Counted from the stretch's first letter, positions 50,668 through 59,143 are shown. The stretch is 64,000 nt of DNA from Chryseobacterium indologenes (GCF_002025665.1 NZ_CP018786.1:2790001-2854000); one strand, 5' to 3'. Translations and numbers: made by a program. The notes: generated by a model from the sequence alone, not told the origin.

Positions 50668-52380
50668 ATGAAAAAAATAGTACTCTACATGGCTTTGGTT
50701 TCTCTTTTATCCGCATCCTGCTCTGATGTGATAGAACAGTACGAAACTGAAGCTTCCAATTCCCAACTCATGAACAGGGATCTCACTTCAGAAGATGAAA
50801 CAAAATATGCTGAAGAGGGAGAACCTACCGTATTAGGAGAACAGCTTCCTATTCCATACACGATTGAAAACATGATGGCTGCCTACAAATCATTGCTGGC
50901 TGAGCCAAAAGCAGAAGGCAACAGATCATTGACTGCTGTAAATATTCGCTCTACACACAAATACATTAAATTCAATCCGGCAACGGAAGATGAACTGGAA
51001 ACACTACAGCAATCCGATCTTATTCTTTATGATTATCCACTTGATAAAGAAGTATTGGTAGTCGGTAAATTCTATCATGATCCTGATGTTCCCGCCGATC
51101 AGCCTACACCGCAATATGCAACGGTGAGGAATGAGACAGCCTTACCTGCCGGGATTAGCTATGAGATTCTTCAGGAGGTGTATCTTCCCGAAGAGGATCT
51201 TGAGCTCTTAGGCACTGGTAATATGAATTATAAATTCGTCTATAGCCTGGTCCATAGGGCAGAAAATATATCCGGTTTCACACCTTGGGAGCCCAGCGAC
51301 TATAAGCCCTGGGATAACATAGGAGAACCTGGGCAATGGTATCCCAATCCAAACCCAAATCCCGGAGGAGGAGGAGGCGCTCCAATATATGGTACCATCC
51401 GAATTTTCGATACAAGATTAAATACACTGATCCCTTTTGAAGGCGCCAAAGTTACCGCTAAAAGAGGTTTGAGAACAAGAGAAGGTATCACCAATGCAAA
51501 TGGCCAGTACGGATTGAGCGGCACCCCTTTTCCCAACAACAGAAATGTAGATTTTAAACTGCATATGGATAGAAAGCATTTTGTAATAAAGGATAACATG
51601 GTCAGCCCGTCCAATGTAGTCCGAAATAATATCAAAAGTAATCATTGGAGTCATGACATTATGCCTGGCTATGAAAATATGCAGGGCCACATGTTCAGAG
51701 CAGCTTATCGCTATTTTTATAAAGATATAGGAGGCCTGCAAAGGCCTGTCAGACCTGGTGGAAACCGTTCACACATCATAGCTAAAAATACCGCTAAAAA
51801 TTGGCAGGGAATCAATTATGTTCTTTTTCCTTACCTAAAAATAGCAAGGTTTCAGCCCGGATCAACAACGGAATATCAGTCTGATGATTATTTTTCAACC
51901 ACTGTACATGAACTGGCCCATACATCTCATGTGATCAAGATGAACACCGGTTTAGTTCAGTATTCACAGGTTAATTCTATGTTGCAGGAAAGCTGGCCAT
52001 GTGCTGTAGAATGGTTTGTAACAGGAATAGAATATAGAGAAAGAGGCATTGCAAATTATGGAACGCCAAATTATAATCCATCTAATCCTCCTGTATTTCC
52101 TAATCGTTTCGGATATCAGTTCTGGAGTTTGAATACAAGTTCTGACTACACCAACTTATTCATTAATTTAGTTGATAATTTCAATGAATTGGGACAGTCA
52201 TTTAGCCCTCAACCTATGGGAACGGTCAATGATCAGGTTACCGGCTATACCTTAGCAAATATTGAAAATAATTTCCTAAAATATTGTTATGGATTAAGCA
52301 GTTTAAGTGTTCAGCTTAAGGCGAACAGGCCCGCTGGAGTAAGCAATGCACAGATTGATTTACTATTAAGTTCCTATTAA
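50668..52380 (+). CDS. Uncharacterised lipoprotein with HELAH zinc-protease motif
   Basis: This 570-aa protein has a lipoprotein signal (YMALVSLLSASC). A helical N-part is followed by a Pro/Asn/Gly hinge (WYPNPNPNPGGGGGAP), a carboxypeptidase-regulatory-like beta domain (IRIFDTRLNTLIPFEGAKV ... NANGQYGLSG, about 245-310) and a C-terminal catalytic-like domain with HELAH at 414-418 and a downstream Glu region (MLQESWPCAVEWFVTG). The HExxH pattern suggests a zinc metallopeptidase, but I do not recognise the family. It lies 117 bases after the GG-peptide gene with no terminator between, so co-expression is likely, and it could act on exported peptides. Confidence 0.85.
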   Translation: MKKIVLYMALVSLLSASCSDVIEQYETEASNSQLMNRDLTSEDETKYAEEGEPTVLGEQLPIPYTIENMMAAYKSLLAEPKAEGNRSLTAVNIRSTHKYIKFNPATEDELETLQQSDLILYDYPLDKEVLVVGKFYHDPDVPADQPTPQYATVRNETALPAGISYEILQEVYLPEEDLELLGTGNMNYKFVYSLVHRAENISGFTPWEPSDYKPWDNIGEPGQWYPNPNPNPGGGGGAPIYGTIRIFDTRLNTLIPFEGAKVTAKRGLRTREGITNANGQYGLSGTPFPNNRNVDFKLHMDRKHFVIKDNMVSPSNVVRNNIKSNHWSHDIMPGYENMQGHMFRAAYRYFYKDIGGLQRPVRPGGNRSHIIAKNTAKNWQGINYVLFPYLKIARFQPGSTTEYQSDDYFSTTVHELAHTSHVIKMNTGLVQYSQVNSMLQESWPCAVEWFVTGIEYRERGIANYGTPNYNPSNPPVFPNRFGYQFWSLNTSSDYTNLFINLVDNFNELGQSFSPQPMGTVNDQVTGYTLANIENNFLKYCYGLSSLSVQLKANRPAGVSNAQIDLLLSSY

Positions 52381-52396
52381 ATTTATTCCTTTTAAA

Positions 52397-52432
52397 ATAA
52401 TGACCATCCTTTTATGAGGATGGTCATTTTAT
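52397..52432. terminator. Bidirectional terminator
   Basis: AATGACCATCC / GGATGGTCATT stem with an 8-base loop, A and T tracts outside. It ends the peptide-lipoprotein run and the convergent DUF2867 gene. Confidence 0.85.
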
Positions 52433-52439
52433 ATCAATT

Positions 52440-52997
52440 TTACATTGTATACAATTTCTTCTTTTCCAGCTGCCCAATCATATTTTTCAGCATTGCTGGT
52501 ACAATCAGTCTATGGAAAGGCCGAACGGGTAAAAAATAGAGAACTCCCAGCCAGTTATGAAATTTTACCGTCGTTGATATGGTAAGGGAGTTTTTATTGA
52601 TCTCTTTTTTATTCTTGTCTACGAAAAGAGAAACTCTGAAATCCAGATGCTTATCATCTTCTCCCAGAACAATTTCGTTATTGGTTTTATCAAACACCTT
52701 AAAAAGTCCTATACGCTCTCCTATTTCGCATTGAAAATCCTTCTCGGTTTGTTGTTTTTCTGCTTCATATCCGGTTTTCAACCCGAATAATCCCATTATT
52801 TTATTTCTGAAAGCAAACATTTTCTTTCCCCATTTTGGTCCGCTTGTAAAGAAAGTTTTTCCTATTTCCGAGATATCAATATTTCGACCGTCATTGGCAA
52901 GTTCTCCCTGAAAGCTATCCATATAATCGAAATCTTTTTTCCCTTGAAACAAAATAGACCTTTCAGGAAACCCTGTCTTCTTAATCTTCATTGTCAT
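52440..52997 (-). CDS. DUF2867 domain protein
   Basis: This 185-aa protein matches DUF2867 over its length (DYMDSFQGELAN near the N-terminus, SISTTVKFHNWLGVLYFLPVRPFHRLIV-like C-terminal segment with its hydrophobic stretch). The function is unknown; in other bacteria the domain also occurs fused to SDR proteins. Two ATGs six bases apart can start it. Intergenic 52998-53217 is AT-rich with no recognisable box. Confidence 0.85.
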   Translation of the reverse strand: MTMKIKKTGFPERSILFQGKKDFDYMDSFQGELANDGRNIDISEIGKTFFTSGPKWGKKMFAFRNKIMGLFGLKTGYEAEKQQTEKDFQCEIGERIGLFKVFDKTNNEIVLGEDDKHLDFRVSLFVDKNKKEINKNSLTISTTVKFHNWLGVLYFLPVRPFHRLIVPAMLKNMIGQLEKKKLYTM

Positions 52998-53217
52998 TGT
53001 TTTTATGGTTGTTGGTCTAACAAATGTAAGTATCTTTTCATTGGTTTAAAAGGAAAATTCAAACAATTGTTTAAACCATTTCTATAATCTGGAACTTACT
53101 ATTTGATCTTAAAATTTTTCTAAAAACTTCATTAAACCTACTGTTTGCTAATTTTTATCTCCTTAACTTCAAACTGTTTTAATTATTTCATTAAATTCGG
53201 TCCACAAAACTGTTTTT

Positions 53218-54366
53218 ATGATACAACTTCCTTTATCAAAACTTTCCAATGTAGGAACCACTATTTTCAGCCAGATGACTCAGCTTGCCAATGAAAATGA
53301 AGCCATCAATCTGTCTCAGGGTTTTCCTGATTTTATGCCAGATTCAGAATTATTAAATCATGTAGATCATTTTATTAAAAAAGGCTTCAACCAGTATGCA
53401 CCTCTTGGCGGAATGATTAGCTTAAAGGAAGAAATTGCACGAAAAATTGAAAACAGCCATCAGGCAGTTTACCATCCGGACTCTGAAATAACAGTTACTG
53501 CGGGTGGTACTCAGGCAATTTTCACGGCTATTGCATCATTTATTAAAAAGGATGACGAAGTAATTATTTTTGAACCGGCGTATGATTGTTATGAACCTAC
53601 GGTAGAACTTTTCGGAGGTATTGTCAAACGATTTGAAATGAAAGCTCCCGATTATGAAATCAACTGGGCGGAAGTAAACAATCTTATCAGTGAAAAGACC
53701 AGGATGATCATTCTTAATAATCCTAACAATCCTTCAGGAAAAATTCTGAAAGAAAATGATATCCAAGAACTTATTACGCTGGTAAAAGGAACTTCTATTC
53801 TTATTTTGAGTGATGAAGTGTATGAAAATATTATTTTTGATGGAAAACAGCATTTAAGCATCTGTAAATACCCTGAATTGAAAGAAAGAAGTCTTCTAGT
53901 GGCCTCTTTTGGTAAGCTTTTCCATGTTACCGGATGGAAAGTAGGCTATTGTGCAGCACCTGAAAGCCTAACGGAAGAATTCAGAAAAGTACATCAATTC
54001 AATGTGTTTTGTGTAAACACTCCTATTCAGCTGGCTCTGGCAGAATACATGAAAAACGATGAACATTATACTTATCTGAATCAGTTTTTCCAGGAAAAAA
54101 GAGACTTTCTGAGAAAAGGTCTTACAGGTACATCGTTCGAGCTTCTGGATTGTGAAGGGACTTATTTTCAGGCGGTGAAATATGATAAGATTTCGGATAA
54201 AAATGATTTTGATTTTGCTTCAGAACTTACCATCAATCATAAGGTGGCCAGCGTTCCTTTCTCTTCATTTTATAAAAACAAGCTGAATGAGAATGTGATC
54301 AGGTTGTGCTTTGCCAAGAAGCAGGAAACCCTGGAAAAGGCTCTTGAGAATTTATCAAAGATTTAA
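53218..54366 (+). CDS. Methionine aminotransferase (class I/II PLP enzyme)
   Basis: This 382-aa pyridoxal-phosphate enzyme of fold type I belongs to the group that includes E. coli YbdL, which moves the amino group of Met and aromatic amino acids to keto acids, for example as last step of methionine salvage. The PLP-binding Lys233 lies in SFGKLFHVTGWKVGY; NNPNNPSGK (167-175) and ILSDEVYENIIF are the other cofactor contacts. Length is normal. It is a single-gene unit with a strong terminator. Kynurenine aminotransferase activity is a possible alternative. Confidence 0.92.
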   Translation: MIQLPLSKLSNVGTTIFSQMTQLANENEAINLSQGFPDFMPDSELLNHVDHFIKKGFNQYAPLGGMISLKEEIARKIENSHQAVYHPDSEITVTAGGTQAIFTAIASFIKKDDEVIIFEPAYDCYEPTVELFGGIVKRFEMKAPDYEINWAEVNNLISEKTRMIILNNPNNPSGKILKENDIQELITLVKGTSILILSDEVYENIIFDGKQHLSICKYPELKERSLLVASFGKLFHVTGWKVGYCAAPESLTEEFRKVHQFNVFCVNTPIQLALAEYMKNDEHYTYLNQFFQEKRDFLRKGLTGTSFELLDCEGTYFQAVKYDKISDKNDFDFASELTINHKVASVPFSSFYKNKLNENVIRLCFAKKQETLEKALENLSKI

Positions 54367-54406
54367 TACTTTCTGATTAAAACAAAGAGGTAAAGAGATT
54401 ATGCAT

Positions 54407-54440
54407 AAAACTCCGGAAATGTTTCCGGAGTTTTTTTTTC
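54407..54440. terminator. Bidirectional terminator
   Basis: Thirteen-bp stem AAAACTCCGGAAA / TTTCCGGAGTTTT with a 2-base loop and T9 on the right. It also serves the convergent cardiolipin synthase gene. Confidence 0.9.
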
Positions 54441-54456
54441 TATTCACAGGTGAATT

Positions 54457-55923
54457 TTAAATTAGCGGAGAAAGCAGTCTGGCCAGATGTTCAAAAAAAA
54501 CTTTGAATTTTGACCTTTTTTTCCAGGTATCAAGGAAGATTTCTTCACAATCATTCATATCCTCAATAAAAAGGTTTTTAAGCTTCTGATTAATTTCAGC
54601 ATCAAAGATTAATGTATTCACCTCAAAATTAAGTTCCTGACTTCTGACATCCATATTCGCGGTTCCTACAGATGAGAAATGGTCATCAACAATCATTGTT
54701 TTGGCATGAATAAACCCTTTTTTGTAAAAGAATACTCTCACTTTGTTCTCCAGAAGTTCATCATAATAGGAATAGGCTGCGGCATTCACCACCACAGAGT
54801 CTCCTGATTTTGGTACCATAAGCCTTACATCAAGTCCGGAAAGACCAGCCTGCTTTATAGCGTTCAATACCGTTTCAACAGGGATAAAATAAGGCGTTAC
54901 AATATATACTTTTTTTTGGGCAGAAAGAATTGCCGAACTGGTGCTCAACACAATGGAAGGTCTGGTATCAGGACCACTTGCAGCAACCTGAACAAGAGAA
55001 CTTCCTGCTTCTGCTTTTTTATAATCGAAATACGAAGTTGAGATTTCGGGAAATTTTTCAGTAGCAAAAACCCAGTTGCTGAAAAACAAAAACTGAAAAT
55101 AAAAAGCGGCTTCTCCTTTAATATAAAGATGAACGTCTCTCCAGTACTGTTTTGGATTAGGATTGATGTATTTATCCGAAACATTGATGCCACCTGTAAA
55201 AACCTCAGTCCCATCTACAATGATGATCTTCCTGTGATCTCTGTAATTTACTCTGTTCGCAAGAAGCCTGAAAGTAATTTTGTTGACCGGAGATACTTCC
55301 ACTCCTGCTTCCTGTAACTTTCTTAAAAACTTCCGGCCTAATTTTCCACTTCCCAGATCATCATAAAGAAAACGTATTTTAACACCTTGCTTTGCTTTCC
55401 TCATCAACAGATCAGCAAGCCTGTTTCCGACGTCGTCATTATCATAAATATAATATTCCAGATGGATATGATGTGCTGCCTTTTCAAGTACTTCAAAAAC
55501 CTTTTCAAATTTAGCCTCACCATTGATCAGGATTTCCGTATGATTTCCCTGAGAAACAGGTGCATTACCGGCATTGTAAAGAAAATTAACAGTGAGCAAA
55601 AAATTCTGTAATTCTTCCTGATGAGCAATCAGTGTTTTATGATGGGTTTCTTCAATATATTGCTGTACTTTTTGATATATCTGCTCATTGCGTTCTATTT
55701 TGAAGGTATAAAATTTATTCTTTCTGAAATTGACTCCAAAAACAAAATAAATGATGATTCCTACCACCGGAAGAAAAATAATAAGGAGAAGGTAAGCCAG
55801 TGTTTTGCTTGTATTTCTGGTATCCATAATGATCTTAGCTGCCAGGAAAATAACCCCGAGAAGATAAAGGGCCTCAAGTCCCAACAAAATGTATGGATAT
55901 TGATCAAGAAATTCTTTAACCAT
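54457..55923 (-). CDS. cls: Cardiolipin synthase
   Basis: This 488-aa membrane enzyme joins two phosphatidylglycerol molecules (or related lipids) to give cardiolipin. The N-terminus has two transmembrane helices (PLDc_N type). The two phospholipase D motifs are present: His230-x-Lys232-x4-Asp237 in YRDHRKIIIVDG and His406-x-Lys408-x4-Asp413 in FIHAKTMIVDD. Length is normal. It stands alone, with a terminator 80 bases beyond its start side belonging to the next gene. Confidence 0.95.
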   Translation of the reverse strand: MVKEFLDQYPYILLGLEALYLLGVIFLAAKIIMDTRNTSKTLAYLLLIIFLPVVGIIIYFVFGVNFRKNKFYTFKIERNEQIYQKVQQYIEETHHKTLIAHQEELQNFLLTVNFLYNAGNAPVSQGNHTEILINGEAKFEKVFEVLEKAAHHIHLEYYIYDNDDVGNRLADLLMRKAKQGVKIRFLYDDLGSGKLGRKFLRKLQEAGVEVSPVNKITFRLLANRVNYRDHRKIIIVDGTEVFTGGINVSDKYINPNPKQYWRDVHLYIKGEAAFYFQFLFFSNWVFATEKFPEISTSYFDYKKAEAGSSLVQVAASGPDTRPSIVLSTSSAILSAQKKVYIVTPYFIPVETVLNAIKQAGLSGLDVRLMVPKSGDSVVVNAAAYSYYDELLENKVRVFFYKKGFIHAKTMIVDDHFSSVGTANMDVRSQELNFEVNTLIFDAEINQKLKNLFIEDMNDCEEIFLDTWKKRSKFKVFFEHLARLLSPLI

Positions 55924-55953
55924 ATTGACTGATCTCTAGGTTAAAGATAGTGA

Positions 55954-55997
55954 AAAAGGCCAAAAAGGAAATTAAAAATTTCTCTTTTTGGCCTTTT
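55954..55997 (-). terminator. Terminator of the SDR gene at 56004
   Basis: Perfect 14-bp stem AAAAGGCCAAAAAG / CTTTTTGGCCTTTT around a 16-base AT-rich loop. Confidence 0.8.
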
Positions 55998-56003
55998 AAA
56001 GTT

Positions 56004-56768
56004 CTATAGAAACATTCCTCCTGAAACTTCTATTCTTTGTCCATTGATCCATCTTGCATCTTCTGTACACAGGAAGGCAACCACTCCACCAATGTCATCC
56101 GGAAGACCTACTCTTCCCAGCGCTGTAGCACCTGCCACCATGGCATTAATCTCTTCATTGTCTCTTACTCTTCCGCCACCAAAATCTGTTTCAATAGCTC
56201 CCGGAGCTACAACATTGGCTTTGATTTTTCTCGAACCCAGCTCTTTAGCCATGTATTTCGTCAGCATTTCTACACCTGCTTTAATTGATCCATAAATAGA
56301 AGATCCCGGTGTTGCAAATCTCGCCAACCCTGAAGAGACATTAATAATACCTCCTCCATCATTGATAAACGGCAATAATTTTTGAGTCAGGAAAAATACC
56401 CCTTTAAAGTGAATATCTACCACATCGTCCAATTGTTCTTCCGTTACTTCTGTAATCGGGGAATATAAGGCTGTTCCTGCATTATTGATCAGGTAATCAA
56501 TATGAGTACTTCCTGTATTTTGCTGCAAATGATCTGTTACGTTTTTTACAAAAGCATCAAAGCTTTTAATATCTTTTGTATCAAGCTGAAATGCTACAGC
56601 ATTTCTTCCCATTGATTTGATTTCATTAACAACAGCATCAGCCTCTTCTTTGTTACTTCTGTAGGTAATAATAACATCTAATCCTTTTTGAGCAATTTTA
56701 AGTGCTGAGTTTTTCCCTAATCCACGGCTTCCTCCGGTTACCAGTGCAATATTTGTTTTTGTGTTCAT
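56004..56768 (-). CDS. SDR-family oxidoreductase
   Basis: This 254-aa classical SDR has TGGSRGLGKNSA (cofactor), LINNAGTAL, the Ser of NVSSGLARF and the catalytic IYGSIKAG. The C-terminus WINGQRIEVSGGMFL is typical of FabG-like members, but the substrate is unknown. MNTKTNIALVTGG is chosen as start; an ATG 27 bases upstream is in frame. It lies 89 bases downstream of an AraC regulator gene on the same strand, which probably controls it, a common SDR-regulator arrangement. Confidence 0.92.
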   Translation of the reverse strand: MNTKTNIALVTGGSRGLGKNSALKIAQKGLDVIITYRSNKEEADAVVNEIKSMGRNAVAFQLDTKDIKSFDAFVKNVTDHLQQNTGSTHIDYLINNAGTALYSPITEVTEEQLDDVVDIHFKGVFFLTQKLLPFINDGGGIINVSSGLARFATPGSSIYGSIKAGVEMLTKYMAKELGSRKIKANVVAPGAIETDFGGGRVRDNEEINAMVAGATALGRVGLPDDIGGVVAFLCTEDARWINGQRIEVSGGMFL

Positions 56769-56857
56769 TGTATTTTGATTATTTTGATGGTACAAAGTTG
56801 GGATATTTTCAGACTGAAGTGTTTGCTTGAATCAATCTGAAATTTGCAAAATTCAAA

Positions 56858-57796
56858 TCAGGAACGAAATTCCAATGGGGTAAACGTTGTTTTCCTTTTA
56901 AAGAAATTGGAAAAATGGGCAATCTCCTCAAATCCCAGCGCATATGATATTTCTGAAACATTCCATTTCGTTTGTTTTAAGAGTATTTTAGCTTCCTGAA
57001 TAATCCGGTCCGAAATAAATTCTGTGGTTGTCTTTCCGGTGCTTTCTTTTAATCTTTTGTTTAAGTAATTGACATGAACAGCCAATCGGTCTGCATAATC
57101 TTTTGCAGTCTTCAATTGCAGTCTCTGTTCCCATGATTCAATAGGAAACTGTCTTTCCAGCAGCTCTATAAATAAAGAAACCACTCGCATGGATGCATCA
57201 TTTGAAGCCGATATTTTGGATGCAGGCTGTAATTTCTGTCCATAATGAATCAACTCCAGAACATAGTTTCTGATCAGATCATATTTAAATACATAATCTG
57301 AATCTATTTCTTTTTTAATTTTTTTAAAGAGGCTTTCAATCTCTTCTGCAAATTCATTATCAATTTCAAAGACAGGCACTCCTCCCGGCTGAAAGATAGG
57401 AAGATCTTCAAGATTGTAGTAAGATTTATCCTTAATGAAGAAGTCTTCCGTAAATACACAGAAACTTCCGGACTGATCCGGATCTTCAGGAACCCAGTGA
57501 TACGGAACTTTAGGAGTTGCAAACAATAAGGCATTCTGTTGTATTGAAATTACTTTGTCTGCATATTCTGCTCTATTTCTTCCTTTTATAAAGCTGATTT
57601 TATAGTATTTCCTTCTGTTATAAGGCATTTCGGAAGTGGCCTTTGCTCTTTCTATCGTTTGGGCAATATCAAAAACATTAAAGTGACCGATGTCTTTATG
57701 CAATCCTTTTGGAAAAATACTTTCGAGATCTTTTCCCAGCTTGGCTGCCATCTCTTTATAAAAATCTTCCAGTGAAGTGTGTGCTATTTTTTCCAT
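56858..57796 (-). CDS. AraC-family transcriptional regulator
   Basis: This 312-aa soluble regulator has an N-terminal cupin-like sensor domain (about 1-190) and two helix-turn-helix motifs at the C-terminus: KDYADRLAVHVNYLNKRLKE and NVSEISYALGFEEIAHFSNFFKRKTTFTP. It lies upstream of the SDR gene on the same strand. A perfect palindrome (57796-57812) touches its start codon and lies between the promoter boxes and the gene, so negative autoregulation is likely. Confidence 0.92.
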   Translation of the reverse strand: MEKIAHTSLEDFYKEMAAKLGKDLESIFPKGLHKDIGHFNVFDIAQTIERAKATSEMPYNRRKYYKISFIKGRNRAEYADKVISIQQNALLFATPKVPYHWVPEDPDQSGSFCVFTEDFFIKDKSYYNLEDLPIFQPGGVPVFEIDNEFAEEIESLFKKIKKEIDSDYVFKYDLIRNYVLELIHYGQKLQPASKISASNDASMRVVSLFIELLERQFPIESWEQRLQLKTAKDYADRLAVHVNYLNKRLKESTGKTTTEFISDRIIQEAKILLKQTKWNVSEISYALGFEEIAHFSNFFKRKTTFTPLEFRS

Positions 57797-57832
57797 TACA
57801 AATGATTTGTAAAATTCAAATATACAAAGTTA
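57796..57832 (-). promoter_or_regulatory. Promoter and palindromic operator candidate of the AraC gene
   Basis: TTACAAAT-G-ATTTGTAA (57796-57812) is a perfect 8-bp dyad that includes one base of the start codon. Two overlapping TAnnTTTG boxes on the minus strand, TATATTTG (57817-57824) and TAACTTTG (57825-57832), lie just upstream. The rest of 57833-58039 is AT-rich with nothing recognised. Confidence 0.55.
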
Positions 57833-58076
57833 TGAAATAACCTACTTTGAATTGATTTTGGATGCCCCTATCTGAACTCTAAACTTATTTTTAAATTTCA
57901 AAACCATCCACTCAATATGTCAGTTTAAAACTTCAACGAATTTATTAATCCAACTTAATATTAACCATCAATATCCGAAACAACATTAAAAAAATATTTA
58001 TTTTTTCTATACACAGTGATATAACTCATTTATTTTTATTACTTTAGTCAAAACTAACCTATTAAAAATCAAATCA

Positions 58077-58265
58077 ATGAGAAATCAAATCAGTCAAATC
58101 GGAAAAAAATTAAACAAAAAAGAATTAAGAACTATTAAAGGAGGTCTTATCAACTGCATGGAACCAGTTCTTTGCCCTACCCCTTGTGAGCCTTCTTCTG
58201 ATCCCTATGGATGCACAATCATTTCTCCAAAATGTGCACAGAAAGAGTGCAGACCACAATTATAA
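58077..58265 (+). CDS. Cys-rich double-glycine leader peptide 1
   Basis: This 62-aa peptide has the leader MRNQISQIGKKLNKKELRTI ending KGG, recognisable as the Chryseobacterium bacteriocin-like leader. The 39-residue core has six Cys: CMEPVLCPTPC near its start and CTIISPKCAQKECRPQL at its end, the latter with spacing C-x6-C-x4-C. It is first of four tandem genes 30-37 bases apart. A near-consensus box TACTTTAG (58040-58047) lies 30 bases upstream. The Cys may form disulphides or thioether bridges; no modifying enzyme is in the window. Confidence 0.82.
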   Translation: MRNQISQIGKKLNKKELRTIKGGLINCMEPVLCPTPCEPSSDPYGCTIISPKCAQKECRPQL

Positions 58266-58295
58266 TTAAAGGGCCATTTTATAAACAAAAAAACT

Positions 58296-58493
58296 ATGAA
58301 AAAGATTGAATTAAGTAAAGGTAAAAAGCTTGAAAAAAAACAATTAAAAATGATTCAGGGAGGTATGCTGGATTGCATGGAGCCAAGACCATGCACAGAA
58401 TTCCCATGTGAAACCTATCCTCCTGACGATGTCAGAAACTGCACCAAGATTTCTGTTGGCTGTGCCCAAAAAATCTGCAGACCACAACCCTAA
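58296..58493 (+). CDS. Cys-rich double-glycine leader peptide 2
   Basis: This 65-aa peptide has leader KGKKLEKKQLKMIQGG and a 42-residue core with the same six-Cys plan as peptide 1: CMEPRPCTEFPC, then CTKISVGCAQKICRPQP (C-x6-C-x4-C). Identity to peptide 1 in the core is high at the Cys modules and low in the middle (TYPPDDVRN here), so it is a tandem duplicate that has diverged. It starts 30 bases after peptide 1. Confidence 0.82.
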   Translation: MKKIELSKGKKLEKKQLKMIQGGMLDCMEPRPCTEFPCETYPPDDVRNCTKISVGCAQKICRPQP

Positions 58494-58529
58494 AGATAGC
58501 ACTCATTACAAAAACAAAAATTAAACAGT

Positions 58530-58688
58530 ATGAAAAATCAAGATTTAACTCACGGAAAAAAATTGAACAAAAGACAATTAAGAGTAATAACCGGAGGAAA
58601 AGAAATGTGTCTTCTTCCAGACCTTACCTGTAAGAAATTTTCTTTTGCCTGCGCAGAATTACAGTGCCAGCCAGGTATTGAATTGTAA
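58530..58688 (+). CDS. Cys-rich double-glycine leader peptide 3 (short)
   Basis: This 52-aa peptide reads MKNQDLTHGKKLNKRQLRVI then TGG, and a 29-residue core with four Cys: one near the start (MCLLP) and CKKFSFACAELQCQPGIEL with the C-x6-C-x4-C spacing. It lacks the CMEPxxCxxxPC block of peptides 1 and 2. It lies 36 bases after peptide 2 and 37 before peptide 4, all in the same direction. Confidence 0.78.
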   Translation: MKNQDLTHGKKLNKRQLRVITGGKEMCLLPDLTCKKFSFACAELQCQPGIEL

Positions 58689-58725
58689 TAAGTCAAAAAA
58701 AACTAAACCATAAAAACTTTAACGA

Positions 58726-58983
58726 ATGAAAAATCAATATTTAAATAATGGTAAAAAACTGAATAAAAAACAGTTGAAAACCATTAAAGGAGGTGTCATG
58801 ATATGTAGTACAGGTGGAGCAAACGGCAGAGTATGCGCACAAATCCATCCATCATGTTATGAACCAGAGTGTAGAAGTGGCCAGGCAGAATTAAGATGCA
58901 CAGATATAACTAATAATTGTGTTGTCTTCTCTCTATCCTGTATAGAGCCAAAATGCCGGTTTGATATAGGTATCCCACTTTAA
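58726..58983 (+). CDS. Cys-rich double-glycine leader peptide 4 (duplicated core)
   Basis: This 85-aa peptide has leader NGKKLNKKQLKTIKGG and a core of about 62 residues with nine Cys. The C-x6-C-x4-C module occurs twice, CAQIHPSCYEPECRS and CVVFSLSCIEPKCRF, separated by GQAELRCTDITNN, so the core seems to have arisen by internal duplication. It is the last gene of the cluster and is followed by a weak hairpin (58995-59018). Confidence 0.8.
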   Translation: MKNQYLNNGKKLNKKQLKTIKGGVMICSTGGANGRVCAQIHPSCYEPECRSGQAELRCTDITNNCVVFSLSCIEPKCRFDIGIPL

Positions 58984-58994
58984 AAATAAAAATG

Positions 58995-59025
58995 CTGCTC
59001 TCTAACTTCAGGGAGCAGTAATTTT
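58995..59025 (+). terminator. Weak terminator after the peptide cluster
   Basis: CTGCTCTC / GGGAGCAG stem (one G-T pair) with an 8-base loop, followed by TAATTTTT. Confidence 0.55.
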
Positions 59026-59083
59026 TAGTACCTGTTCCAAACATCAAAATATAAACAGACAGCCAACATTATTAATTTAAAGC

Positions 59084-59118
59084 AAAAAACGCTCCCAAAT
59101 ACATGGAAGCGCTTTTTT
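59084..59118 (-). terminator. Terminator of ychF
   Basis: Imperfect stem AAAAAACGCTCCCA / TGGAAGCGCTTTTTT; on the minus strand it ends in a T6 run, 26 bases after the ychF stop. Confidence 0.7.
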
Positions 59119-59143
59119 AATATAACTAACTTTAATACTTTTC

